Of a DNA stretch of 64,000 bases, positions 37,986 to 49,815 are shown one piece after another; the stretch's first letter is position 1, and each line of letters starts with the position of its first letter. The position numbers and the translations under genes were made by a program. The notes beneath the pieces are model-generated. The model was not told where the DNA came from. It saw nothing but the letters and a program-made list of their open reading frames with translations, and searched no databases. The DNA comes from Larimichthys crocea (lineage: Eukaryota; Chordata; Actinopteri; Sciaenidae): assembly GCF_000972845.2 (NCBI RefSeq), contig NC_040012.1, positions 8,588,097 through 8,652,096 on the forward strand. The letters are read 5' to 3'.

Positions 37986-38639
37986 CAACTTCCTCTCATT
38001 CATCTCACGTGGGTTTAAAACTTAAAACAGCTCTCATCGATTTCATTTAAAGAGCCTGATCATGATATTGACAAAGTGTCACCCTGTTAAAGATCTTTAC
38101 TGACTTTGCATGCGCGTTTTAATGCTTGAGGTGCGTTCAGGTGCATCGCCTCAGCGAGAGAAAAAAAGTAAGAAGTTCACGTTAATATCTCGACCTTGTA
38201 AGTGATGACATTTTTCAGTCCGAGCTCATAAATCCACACTAAATCACAGCTGCACAGCGCAGTAAGACACTTTTAAACAAACATTGTTGATTTTTTTTAT
38301 TTTATTTCTAAGCCGGAGAAACGCACATAAGTCAAAATAAAGCTGTTCAATTTAAATGTCATGCACTTTTTAAATGCATAAAACGCATTAAAACGAATAA
38401 TCGCTCTGTGCTGTGATATTTATTAGGAGAAAAAGCCGGATCTTTGGATGCCAGCAGAGCGCACAGCTGGGTGTCCATTGTTCACATCCTAATCTTTTGA
38501 TCCGACAGAGTACACACAGCAGCGTTATGGCGATTTTAGCGCACTTCACTGAACAATGCTTGGATTTAAAAGCGAGCACAAACAGTTTGCCTATAGAGCT
38601 ACATCTTTTTTCTTTTCTTTCTTTCTCTCTTTTTTTTAC

Positions 38640-38654
38640 CATAGGTGTCTTCAT
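38640..38654 (-). CDS. st6galnac5: ST6GALNAC5 coding exon 1: start codon and first five residues (MKTPM)
   Basis: The minus strand reads ATG AAG ACA CCT ATG and then GTAAAA, so five codons are followed at once by a donor (GT at 38639-38638). Human ST6GALNAC5 begins MKTLM-RHG, so MKTPM joined to the RHG of exon 2 restores the expected start with matching phase 0. The start context has A at -3. The exon is too short for any length-based gene finder, and the call rests on this homology plus the donor. The leader continues upstream to higher coordinates; its transcription start is not determined. An alternative would be another, unseen first exon, but the fit of sequence, phase and position makes this less likely. 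Confidence 0.82.
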
Positions 38655-38960
38655 TTTGCGCTGTCTTATCGCTGCGGCTCAGTGCGTCTGGCTCCACTTT
38701 CTCTCATGGTCCAGCGGCATCTGTTCGCATCCCGGAATCCACTCCAGTACAGTCCGCACTGTGCCAGCCCGCCTGCCGCTGCCTGTGTGTCTTCAGACCG
38801 GAGCCCAGGCGCAATTCATACTGTGGAGACCGAGGCGACAGATGTTCACTATTGTACCTCTGCTGGGTCTTAAAACCCCCCGAGTTTGAGGGGGCTTGGA
38901 GAGTGGAGGCGCAGCGCAGTTAATTAAAGAGACTACCTGCAAGAGGATGATAAGGCCGTT
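38655..38960 (-). promoter_or_regulatory. st6galnac5: Probable 5'UTR and CpG-rich promoter of st6galnac5
   Basis: This stretch upstream of the start codon is clearly richer in G+C and CpG than the AT-rich DNA on either side; roughly twenty CpGs lie between about 38655 and 38930. No convincing TATA box was seen at a useful distance, which fits a CpG-type promoter with dispersed starts. Four short upstream ORFs lie on the minus strand, beginning at 38819, 38730, 38720 and 38707. Whether they are in the mRNA depends on the transcription start site. Confidence 0.5.
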
Positions 38961-39179
38961 TTGTTTAATGGTTATTTCCTGCTGAGTAATATTTGATGGA
39001 AATCTTTGCTCGGGTTACCGTGGAGTACAGTCAATAGACGCCGTGTCATCTCTTGACGTCCGCTGCATGAAATATGAGCTGGATTATGAATGCAAGAGAA
39101 GTTACAGTAGTGATTATATCTTGGAAAGTCTCTGTTAATCAGTGGGGAAATAGAGCCTCTGTACTGCAAGTACTTTCAA

Positions 39180-39260
39180 TTTCATGCCAATTTATGTTTC
39201 CACTCAACTGCATTTCAGATTTTTACTCCACTGCATTTATTTGACAGCTGTTGTCATTTG
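39180..39260 (+). repeat. 'AAGTA' teleost repeat, copy 3
   Basis: TTTTTACTCCACTGCATTTA then TTTGACAGCTGTTGTCATTT matches the same family, distal half only. Confidence 0.55.
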
Positions 39261-39544
39261 AAAGTGGTAAGATGTGCCAAAATGTGCATTATAATATGAA
39301 CTCCATCTGGACTCGCTACAGAAAGACTCTAGTGGAGGTGAATAATCAGGAGTTAGACAAAAAGAGTGAAAGGGTTACAGTTTGGAGTTTGTTTTCTCAT
39401 TCAGATTACAGCTGGTGTTCGCTATTCATACGTTTTGTGTTGAGCTGATTCAACAGTACTACTTGGTTGAACATTAGCTGGCTGATTAGCTTTCTAATAT
39501 TAAGTAAAAGGACATTAGCACTGTTGATTTCACACACATTTAAG

Positions 39545-39840
39545 GTTGGTGTTTTATTCCATATCCGACACTGGCACATAAAGGTTTTGCCATGAAATAT
39601 TACAGTATTTTACTGTATAATTAATGGTCTCTGATATAAAATACTTTATTCTGTATAAATTATCTTGATTAAGATTCAAATTAATTAACTTAAAACATAG
39701 TATAAATAAAGGTTTTGAAATATGACTGTGTTTTCTATACAATTAAACACAGTCTCATTTCATGGCATGTTTTACGGTCTTTTACTGTCGTGGTTTGGCA
39801 GTTTTTCACCGTAAAATCTATAGACATTTCTTTTATAGTG
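39545..39840. repeat. 'Acggtaaa' type teleost repeat
   Basis: TATTACAGTATTTTACTGTA and, later, TTTTACGGTCTTTTACTGTC, GGCAGTTTTTCACCGTAAAA are hallmarks of a fish inverted-repeat element. Ends not resolved. Confidence 0.5.
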
Positions 39841-40088
39841 CAGAAGTTTGGGGGAACTTGCCAATGAAATCACCAGCAGAAGTGATCCGTTGGAATGAAA
39901 ATGTGCCATTGGTCGGCCCTCCATGGCACCCCAGGGTACATAGTAGTTTTCTGCTGTTCTCTATACTGATGTTGTTATCTGGGATGCTCAGATTTCCCTT
40001 TGTAAAAGATACAAGATACAACCTCAAGCAGTCTAAGCAGCCACAACACAAGTGATGCCCTTAGCTGCCCTTATAGCTGTTTGTTCAC

Positions 40089-40247
40089 ATTTATCCATCC
40101 ATTCATTATTTGTAAGCACTTATCCTCATCAGGGCCACAGTGCTCTTTCAAGCTAACAGCACCTTGTATTCCCAGCACTAACCAGGCCTGACCCTGCTTT
40201 GCTTCCAAGATCAGACGGGTGTATTCAAGGGTGGTATGGCTGTAAGC
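40089..40247 (-). mobile_element. 5S-rRNA-derived SINE with a LINE-type 3' tail
   Basis: On the minus strand 40247-40152 reads as a 5S rRNA relative: GCTTACAGCCATACCACCC at the start, GTCTGATCTTGGAAGC, then GGCCTGGTTAGTGCT, and GGGAATACAAGGTGCTGT near the end. Compared with 5S rRNA, the segment after GGTTAGT (normally TTGGATGGGAGACCGCC) is missing, so this is not a working 5S gene. Regions corresponding to the A and C boxes of the internal promoter are partly kept. The body is followed by GGCCCTGATGAGGATAAG and GGATGGAT-like units, the tail seen on fish L2/CR1-group LINEs. Head plus tail defines a SINE3-like element by family knowledge. Confidence 0.78.
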
Positions 40248-40320
40248 CCAGTTCAGTTTTATATTGCGCCAAATCATAACAGAAGTTGTCTCATGACACT
40301 CTCTACATTATTTACTCAAC
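40248..40320. repeat. Teleost dispersed repeat fragment next to the 5S SINE
   Basis: The stretch with GCGCCAAATCATAACAGAAG and TTGTCTCATGACACT resembles a very common fish interspersed sequence. It abuts the 5S-derived element exactly at its head, so either one inserted beside the other or the two travel as a composite. Class uncertain. Confidence 0.5.
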
Positions 40321-41401
40321 CATGAGTACTTGGCGACAGTAGCAAGGAAAACTACAGGATGCAAAATATTTCAACATGAGATATTTTCTAAGATGTTATT
40401 CATAACACTGACAGGAACTTTTGATATTTTCAACTACATTTTGCTAGTAATACTACTGTTAAGTGACTTACGTGACATTATCAATGCATTACTTTTATAT
40501 GTGGTATTTATTATTTATTTTAAACGCACCAGCACACTGATTTAACATTGGTTTCTAACTTTTTGATCCACTCCCTCTTGTTTTTTCCAGGTTTGCTTAC
40601 TTGCAATACTGAAACCACCCAACCTAAAAAAACACTAAGGTGGATTGTGCTGATACATTTTCAGTTTTTATGATTCCATCTTTTTATGTACTGTAATATG
40701 CATTCTTAGCAAAGTTGAAAAAGCATTTATTAGGCTTTATTTTTTTAAGTTGAGCTGACTTAGCTGCTGCTCCATTAGCCCTAAATGATTCTACAAATAA
40801 ACATTTAAAGGATTTGAGCTTCAAAATTGAATAATTTTCAGTATTGGATCAACTGGTGCTTAGTCTGTAAGTCCTCTATATGAAGAACAACAGATTCACA
40901 GTAGCATAATAAACTTCCATTTGTTTTTTTCTAGCCACACTAAAACAACAAACAGCCACTTCTTAAAAGCTTTTAAATGTGCAGCTCTAAGCTCTCTGTG
41001 GAGCCCTGAAAGTTATGCATTTTATGTTTCCAGCAGCAGGAGTTGCAGTTTAGTATGAATATTAATACACTTTATACAGAGAACTTTTCAAAAGTTCAAA
41101 GAGCTCCACAGAGCAGCAGAGAGGGGAAAAAACTAAAAAGAGCAGGATCACTAAATCAGAACACTGTTTCTTTTTGTAGATAAACTTTATTGTGAATAAT
41201 TTATTTATTATTGTAAAGTTTCATACATGTCACAATGGTCTACTGCTGCCTGTAGACATGTTTCGCATATGCAATGCTTTTTGCATGCTTTGAGGTGTAT
41301 AGTTTGAACAGAATTAGTGCCAAAATACATGAATCTGTATATATATGTTTGGCGCGATTATAAAAATCTCTCTTTTCTTGCGGTAGCATAACTATGAATC
41401 T

Positions 41402-41420
41402 TATATATATATATATATAT
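41402..41420. repeat. (TA)n microsatellite, left of the transposon fragment
   Basis: Uninterrupted TA run. Confidence 0.93.
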
Positions 41421-41427
41421 CTATATA

Positions 41428-41690
41428 ATAAACTTGAGACGTATCAAGGTTGAAAGACCAGCTGGAACGGATGTGGGAGGTCAAGGGTTGCGTAGTCCCT
41501 GTGGTAGTGGGGGCACTTGAGGCAGTAACCCCCAAACAGGGAGAGTAGCTCCAGCAAATCCCAGGAACAACATCTGAAGCCTCAGTCCAGAAGAGTGCAG
41601 TCCTAGGAACATCGAAAACACTGCGCAGAACCCTCAAACTCCCAGGTCTCTGGTAGAGGACCCGAGCTTGAGGATGACACAGATAGACAC

Positions 41691-41692
<2 letters not shown>
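41428..41692 (-). mobile_element. Unclassified transposon-derived fragment between two AT microsatellites
   Basis: The minus strand is open across this block and reads HPQARVLYQRPGSLRVLRS and then RTALFWTEASDVVPGICW, peptides I associate with repeated, unclassified retroelement-like sequence in fish genomes. It is bounded at 41402-41420 and 41693-41725 by (TA)n. It lacks start, catalytic motifs and ends. Not a host gene. Confidence 0.5.

Positions 41693-41725
<33 letters not shown>
41693..41725. repeat. (AT)n microsatellite, right of the transposon fragment
   Basis: Uninterrupted AT run. Confidence 0.95.
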
Positions 41726-41727
<2 letters not shown>

Positions 41728-42235
41728 GAAAAGACAATGATGGCGCTGGCTTGTCAGTTTCATCCACATTGCTGTTGCAGCCTCACAGAGGAGGCTCGAA
41801 TTCTGGACTAACTAAAAGCTGTACTGCCCGAGGGTCTCCTGCTGGGATGTGACTCATAAGTTATTAACAGGTCAGAGATGTTTGCACAAGATGTACAGCA
41901 GCAAGTCTGAAAAGATGATCAATAAAATGTAAAAAAAAGAAAAAAAGGCGATTCTGAAATTTACAGTCGAGCAGCGTGGCAAGACTGAAAAAAACAGAAG
42001 AAATACAGTCACGTCTTGTAGGTTTAGTCAGAAGTCTTGTTGCTGCAGTCTGCTCTAACAGACAAGAGGAGAGGGAATTCTGACTCAGACAGGATGGACT
42101 GTGAATACATTTTTTTCAGTCACCATGATTCACCTTCACCAGGTAAGGAATGGGTTAAATATAAAATGAACATAAGCAGCTGCAGACACAGAAAGAGAAT
42201 CTCAACTTGAGTGGCAGAAATTTGAGAAGAAAAAC

Positions 42236-42266
42236 ATATCTGGATATATCTGGATATATCTGGATA
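42236..42266 (+). repeat. Three tandem copies of a 10-bp unit (TGGATATATC)
   Basis: Two exact units, with partial units on both sides. Confidence 0.9.
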
Positions 42267-42602
42267 CTGACAGCAGAAACAGTGAGCGGTCTGATAAAAT
42301 TAGTTGCAAAAGTACCAATTAAAGGCGCACAAATAAACCAAAACTAACAAAGCACCTCAACCTGTTCCTGAAGATGTAAATCTTTAAAGCTGCTATAATC
42401 AATGTTTTTTATATTAACAATGGATCAAATGATGTTTTGTAAGGTGAAAGAGGATGACAAACCGACACACAATTATCACCAGACTTTGTTCCCCTCTTTT
42501 CAGTGTCTTTTAGCTCATTGTTTTGGTTCCAGAAGCATCTGTTAAAACGCTCCTAGAATCCACTGTAAACCCTAAGCAGCAGACACAGTTAAAGCAAATG
42601 GA

Positions 42603-42870
42603 ATATCCATCCATCCTTTTTCCATAACTGCCTATCCTTATCAGCGTCACAGAGGGACTGGAGCCAATCCCAGCTGGAACTGGGTGATAGGACCTGTTCA
42701 TCACAGGGCTGACACACAGAGACAAACAACCAGTCATGCTCACATTCATACCTAGAGTCAATTTAGAGTCACCAAATTACCTGCATGTCTTTGGACTGTG
42801 GGAAGAAGCCGAAGTACCACACAGAGAGAACATGCAAACTCCACACAGAAAGGCCCCGTCCAAGGTTCGA
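42603..42870 (-). mobile_element. LINE 3' tail, minus strand
   Basis: Third copy of the family. The plus strand shows ATCCATCCATCC at 42605, GAGCCAATCCCAGCTGG, then CTTTGGACTGTGGGAAGAAG and GAACATGCAAACTCCACACA, with GGTTCGAACCCGGAACCTTC after it. It keeps the terminal repeat and more 5' sequence than the other two copies. Confidence 0.75.
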
Positions 42871-44094
42871 ACCCGGAACCTTCTTGCTTCTTGAGGTGAC
42901 AGTGCTAATACAAATATAAAAGATGTATTATAGTGAACAGTAGCAGACCCAACATCTGAAGATGAAGACCAGAAACAGTTCAAGAGATCCTGAACGGTGC
43001 AGGGCTGGTGGCGAGATCCTGAGCAGCCTGGTGCAGGTGAATAACCGCAAGGTTAGACAGGATTCACAAGACAGGTTCACAGAAATTCAGGTTGGCTGTT
43101 GCATTCTCACCACGAAGGAGACTGAATGATCTGATGGCGTCTGGGAGGTTGAGTGGATCATTTATACAGCGGGATTGATTGGATGATGGGCAGTTGGTGG
43201 CAAGGTAATAATCAGGTGTGAGGGAGAACGGAGACCACACTCAGCAAGCACACAACAAAGGGAAGACGGACAGACGAGGGAGAAAAAGGGAAACACTAAT
43301 GGAGGAGTTAATCCAATACAGTCTTTGATGATTCATTCAACAGAGCAAGAATAAAATGAGAAGACAATACGAGCATATAAATGTAATATGTAAGAACATG
43401 ATAACAAAGAATACCAAGTCAGCTGAAAGGTCAGAGGTCCTCACACACACACAAAGTCCAACAAAGAGAAATAAAAGTAACGTATAGTTTCTGCCCCTCA
43501 TGTGACGTGGTTGGAAACCTTCAACTTGATCAAAGTTCAAAGTTTACTTGTTTCTCACTCTGACAGGTGAATTATCCCGTAATAGGAACTTGAACCGAAC
43601 TATGACAAGAACTCCTTGTACATAGTTTGCTACCCAACTCCGGGCACAGAAAACAATCCACAATACAATTCAGTCAAAGGTTAACAGTGTAGTGGATACA
43701 TGTAGTCACCACATAGAGATATGCTGTTTTTAGCAAACATTATGGAACGAGATGGATTTGGTTCTCTTGTGATAATATTACAGCCCAGCTCTGTAATGCA
43801 ACATAACCAGGAGACACATGGGTAAACTAAATAGGAAAGTAATTTACTGACAGGTAGGGAGTGTAGGAGTGAACATGTGCTGATTACACGTTGTGCTGTA
43901 GAGACGTGTTGGGTGGAGAGGTCTAACCAGGACGGCTTGCTGCTCTGGCTTTATGCATGGAGCACACTGGGCTCAGGTGCGTCCCATGCTGCTGATTAAC
44001 CTCCTAATTAGTCTGCAGCCCTTGGAGACAGAAAGCAAAACAAACAAGCAGAGGTCAGAGTACTTCCGTTGTTGTCACTGAACGTTAGCAGTGC

Positions 44095-44225
44095 TGAAGG
44101 AGGTACTCAGGTCCTTAACTGAAGTAGAACCACTCTGTGAAAAGTCTTGCATCCACGATGCTATTTACGTACGTAAACATAATCAGGAAAATGTACTCTA
44201 TGTATTAAAAGTACTCTATGCAGAA
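44095..44225 (+). repeat. 'AAGTA' teleost repeat, copy 4
   Basis: GGAGGTACTCAGGTCCTTAA, GTGAAAAGTCTTGCATCCAC and ATTAAAAGTACTCTATGCAG fit the distal arm of the family. Confidence 0.55.
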
Positions 44226-46303
44226 TGCAATCAGCTGTTATTATTCTGTTATTATTATTGATTTTGAAGCTCATTTTAAAACTATTGTGTGGAACTGCAG
44301 CTATTTTATTTTCATCTTGTGGATGAATCTGTTTATTAGTTTCTCCATTAATTGCTTGATAGTAATATTTCAGCTTTGCTTGTCCAACAAATCAAAATAT
44401 ACAAAAAAAATCATTTAAATTATTATATTATATTATTATAAAATAATTAAAAGGCAAAACAGAAAAGTCTCACATTCGTGAAAACTAATAAGATTTACCT
44501 TAAATTACAAAGAAGAATGTTAGAAATATGGTTAGTATGGACGTAAACATTTACATAATGAGCCACATATTTAATTTCAGATAATTATTGTCATTTTACA
44601 TACATTTGACTGCAATTTAATAATAATACAAAAATGAGGAATAACTATTTTGACATCATTGGCATAATACTTAATAATATTTAAAATTAACATAATAATA
44701 CTTTGGTTGTTTATTTGCATGTAATTCTTCTTAATTCTTAATTCTGAGTTTTGTATATAATCTTAAAAAACAGAAAACTGTTATTTTCCATAAATTCGCA
44801 ATTTTTGTTTACGGTGTATATCATAAACGAATAAAGATCATCTACAGACTCTTGTTACATAAATTCCAGGTATCACCTCCGGCCACTGTGACTGCAGCCC
44901 CCACATGTTAATCCACCACACAATGAACACTTACACCACATATAACAAAGCGTTAAATCAGGAACCGAGCTGCTGCATGTTTCGCCCCCATTTGCCAGTG
45001 ATTGTGTATAATCTGCTTACTGACAAAAAAAATATATAAATAAAAAACAGGTCCTCGTGGGAGATTCTACAGAGACTTCCCAGAAGCAATAATCCACATC
45101 AGTGTCACCATCAGTGTCACACGGGAATAATGTGCGATAATACAGTGTAAGGTTGGAAGGCTCAACAACAACAACACATCAATAAACAGATTCAAAGGAC
45201 GTCCGTCTTTGAAGTGTGAGCTTACTGAAGGGCAGGAAGAGGCTGTGTGTTTAGGAGAAAGTGATACATTTTAGAGGTAACTGTTGCATAAGTCTTCATG
45301 TATTATGCATTTATTTTTTTGTGGCTGTTTTTAAGCTGCAGTTGTGTTGAATTTTGCACTGCAGAGTAAAACCCACAGACTATGTGTGACATAAATCTGT
45401 AATGTACCCAATGATCAGACCACTCAGTGTTACTTCCAAGGGCTTAAAACGAGAACACAGCCTGTGTTTATGTTCATCATTCTCTCTCTTGGGAAACAGA
45501 ACTAAAGTGTACCAAAAGTTCAACAAGCACTTAGCAGAAAACAAGACTTATACACATGAACTTTAATTCCCCCTGAGTTAGTAAACTGCTGTTTTTTATC
45601 TACAGTCCCCCAAGAGAAACTGGAAGTGAATCCAATTTTTTTTTTTTTTTTATGAACACAAGGTAGTTTACTGAATGCTTTTATATTAAATGATTAGTGT
45701 GGTTTATTGTGGTGTTTAATACTTCAAAAAGGATTTCTGGACTCCTGTCTCACTTTAGGAGAACAACGATTACTACAGCTCAAATGTTGTGCTTGTGTTC
45801 ATACATTATACATGACTCTGTTCTGAGATAAAAGGACCAAACCTCCAGTGTGAGTTTGTAGGCTGTTATATAGCCAGAGACAGAGAAGTCAGCCGCACCT
45901 ATTAAAGTAGTAACTCTCCCCTTACCTTGCTATGTGCTATTAAAAGTCTCCTGGAGTAATCTCTTTCTTAAGACCCAAGGGGAAACATTTAAGAAAATGT
46001 GTGCAAAATAACTCAAATTTGAGTGAACTTTAACTCAAGCCATTTTCAAAACAAGTCTCAGTATGGTTATTCATGAAGGGCCGGATGCAGATCACTGCTG
46101 TGTGGGTGGCTCAGCGCTCTATGCTCGCCCCATGACAATCAGGCCATGAGCAGCCGTGCAAGGAACCTGACACGCTAGCACTGGTGTTGCACGTTGATCG
46201 ATGTTAATAGTCCTGTTACACTGAGTTTACGGCGCCCAGAGAGCAGGATCTGATCGTCAGGGCCAGCTTGATGACAATGATGATGATGTTAAGGTTACTG
46301 CTC

Positions 46304-46321
46304 CTGCTGCTGCTGCTGCTG
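46304..46321 (+). repeat. (CTG)6 repeat
   Basis: Six CTG units in otherwise unique, moderately GC-rich intergenic sequence. Confidence 0.93.
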
Positions 46322-49300
46322 AGCACGTACACAGTGGTGGATGTTGATCAGCTGGTGTTTATGATGCCTATAACACCCAGGAGGGCTTAGACACCTACTT
46401 ATTCCCTGTCGTTGGCCGTTACATGGTTGATTGTCACGGGTCTGCACTGTGCTGTATTTCTCCCTTTAATGTTCCCTTTAATCCGCTGCAGAACTATTTC
46501 CCACCTCTGATTTATGAGTGAAAGCTGCTACCACGTGATGCTGCAGGAGGGGAACCTTGACAAGAGAATCTGACTGGCTTTTTGTCCTTTCCACAATTAG
46601 AGAGTAGTATCCAATTCACCCCGTTCATTACCCCTGGGCCCGGAGACAAATGATGAGGAGGCCTGTTTAACGCAGGCTCACTGCCTGTCCCGTTCAGGGT
46701 GAATGAGCAACAGTGAAGATGGGAGACGCACTCACAGGGTAGTTCAATTATTATATTACATAAAATGTAAATGGGAATTCTTTGTATAATTCACACATCC
46801 GTCCCAGAAAATCTCTGTTCAGTGAGATTTAAAGAGTGACTTTGAATATTTTTTGCACTGTGATAGAAAATGAATCAGGTACAAAGAAATATGTATGTGT
46901 AAATTTTTATGGTTAACTAACCCCGAGGACCTTGAAGATGTTCCATCCTCCCTGGATGTGCAGGGGAAGAGAACTAGTTTTGGCCGATGATCGTGTTACT
47001 GCCTCTCTTTATGATGTGACTGCACATTAGAGGCTGAGATAAAGAAAGGTTTCCTTAGGTGTGATACTGTACACCTGTGTGCCCTCTGTACATTTGCAAA
47101 TTGTTTACATTCCTGATAAACAATTTGCAAATAATCATGCTATATTTTTCTTCCACGGCTCTCCACTTATTCCGTATATTTTCATCTGTTTAGTTTCTGT
47201 TTATGCAAATTGATTAGCAGAAACATGTCTAAATCCATCACAGTGAACCTTGAGTTTGCATTTATTTATAAACTTAAAGCTGAAATAATTCATATTTTCA
47301 TATATACATCTGCCTGTACTCTCAGCTCTCTGTTTTGGTGTCTTTCAAATTAGCAACTAGCTGGTGAAGAAAGCAGAATATAGTTTAGTTTCTAAATAAG
47401 GGTTAGGGGACAATGAGGAATTGAGGTGCACAGAAACACTGGCTGTGAATGTGTAAAACAACAAATTTATCATTTGACATTGTTTACAGCCTGTACACAG
47501 CGGAATAATAATAATCTATTAATGCAGGTTTAACTTGTTACATCAGTCTGCAGTTAAACCTGCATTACCAAACAGGGAAACTTTCACCAAATTAATGGAG
47601 AGAACATATTCACTGTAAAAGGATTATCCAAATAATCAAATCGGGCAAATTTAAAAGGTTTTGGGTCGGCTAATGGATTTACACCTTTTGACAAAATAAA
47701 TGGAAACGGCATTAAAGGAAGAAAGGAAGGAAGCATATTTTAAAAAACAACATGAAAATGATGACATCTACATATGTATTTTCCCAAACGTTTTTCCTTA
47801 ATAATATACACACTTCATTTTCATGCATCATTTACTGTGCGAACAAAGTGTCATTTAATGTTGGTTTTATGACACATTATGATATTTTTATGACAGCATT
47901 TTATGGTTTTATTTATTTATTTCCAAAACATGTTTAGTATTGTTTCCATTAGTTTTAGAAAATTAAAAAAAACAAAACTCAATTAATTTTTCTATAAGAC
48001 TGCAACCACATATGATGATGATGATGTGAACTAAATGTGGATCTTTGATCTTGTAATAACAGGAAGTTGTTTGTGGGGGTGACAATATAACCCCCAAACT
48101 AATTAATCCAATCAACTAATTGAGTAATCACTTCAGTTCCACATACTCCACATAAAATAGAGTTTTGCTGCTGTAGCATTGCACTCCTGCAACAATCTCT
48201 TACTCATGATGGACAGTTTAAAACAGTGGATAAGAGCCCGTGCAGCAGAACTAGAAATATTGTTTTTTTTATTCTACAACATTCGTCTTCCTTGTCAAGA
48301 TCTGGCACCTTCTCTTACAGACAATGCAACTCAACTCACCACCAGCAGTTCAGTTGGAGATTCAGCAGCTAATGTAGCCTTGGGCCTCAAGCAGAGTGAA
48401 GAGCAGGCAGCAGAGGTTCTGTAAATTCACTTCTTTCTTACTCCTCCAGATTTTCACATTTTCAGACTTGTAGCCCCTGCGGACGTTGCCAGAAGTTAGG
48501 TCAGTTATATATCCTCTACTTTGTTGTTGGCATAAAAGGAGCTAAAGCATGCAAATTCTCCTGTATGGTCCTTTAACTAGGTTGGACGCAGTGTCTATTG
48601 TGGTATTTGCATCAGAGTATATAGCATGATCTCTGCAGGAATTTGAGGCTGACTCGTTGTGTGATGAACACATTGTTAACACAATATTAGCAGCTGACAG
48701 GTCATTATAAAGGGAAATGAATGGATTGTATTACCAGATGGGACAAAAAAATGAAGCCCATTCAGGTTCCACTGCAAGTAAATTAGAAAATAGATAAGGT
48801 TTCCAAGGCCGGATTCAATTAAATGACGTCAATCATCGAGACCATTCTCATGAAAACAATATTTAATCCTGCCCCTTTAGCCAGTAAATTACAGTCATTA
48901 CACCACAATCTGTTCACTCGGTGTGTATTTACAGTTAGTGTAGCAGGGCCGGGACATTGTCCACTAGAGGATTTATTTGCTCTCCATGTTTGTTGACTGT
49001 GGCTCATCAAGAATAGGGTGATGGGCGTCCGTTGCTCCGAGCTGGCCTTTAATTAAATTGTTCCCTCAGGCATGATGGAAGAGGAAATCTAGTTTCAGGG
49101 GTGACTGGGCCACGAGTACAGAGAGAGAGACCCAGCACTTTGTGAGGACCCCACTTTGTTCTGTGCCCCTGCTGGAGGTGAAACAAGCACTCAGAGTCTG
49201 ACTTCGCCAAATGGAAAAGCAGCTCGGTGGCAATACATCATCGTTCCCCCATCACTTATGCAACCAAGCAATCTTCAGGCACACGAACACAGTTTATATG

Positions 49301-49544
49301 TTCCTCTATGTGTGTGCTACCCAACCTGGGAGGGAAAAAATATAGTTCTATATATTGCTCATCCTTACATATCTTTATTGTCTCAGAAGGGTAATCCTGT
49401 TTTGATGCTAAGCAGCTATGGTATTCACACACCAGTGAATGTTTTTTTCCTGAAAAAATGTAATTTTGGATACTTTATTTCTTTAAGCCAATTAAAATAT
49501 TTCCAAATGATGATCATCTTTGTAAAGTGAAGTAAAACAGGAGT

Positions 49545-49815
49545 TCCAGTGGGTGTTGTTCATGGTCCACTCCCCTTTGTAAACATACATATACTGTAAA
49601 TGATTTACAAAAACAGTGGCTCCTACATTTCCCATAATGCAAACGTCTTTCATTAGACACCACGTGTCATCTTGAAAGGCAACACCACACCCCCAATTTG
49701 TAACCAAGCAGCAACCTCCGATGTAAAGTGCAGTTTTGAGTCAGTCTCCATAAGCCCTCATGGTAAAATGTCCTGTTTACAGCCTGGTACACAAAAAAAA
49801 AAGTTTTGGTCTCTC
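49545..49815. repeat. Teleost dispersed repeat fragment
   Basis: GAGTCAGTCTCCATAAGCCC, AAAATGTCCTGTTTACAGCC and GTTTTGGTCTCT are shared with 63865-63955. The part at 49560-49700 is less certain. Confidence 0.5.

Larger units (their letters stand above)
37746..38639 (-). other. st6galnac5: Intron 1 of st6galnac5
   Basis: A short intron of 894 nt between the five-codon exon 1 and the anchor exon, with GT at 38639-38638 and AG at 37747-37746. It holds a trinucleotide CAT-type repeat at 37877-37985 and a GT-type microsatellite (transcript sense) that forms the 3' splice-site tract. The part next to exon 1 is unique, AT-rich and otherwise featureless to me. Open frames across the trinucleotide repeat give only poly-His, poly-Asp or poly-Met and are not genes. 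Confidence 0.82.

Noticed and set aside
37821..38050. Poly-His and poly-Asp proteins
   Set aside because: Translation of the CAT repeat inside intron 1.
38413..38889. 158-codon plus-strand frame
   Set aside because: It lies antisense over exon 1 and the CpG-rich leader, where stops are scarce; no recognised domain.
40152..40247. Functional 5S rRNA gene
   Set aside because: Lacks a segment near the C box, has many substitutions, no T-run terminator and carries a LINE-type tail.
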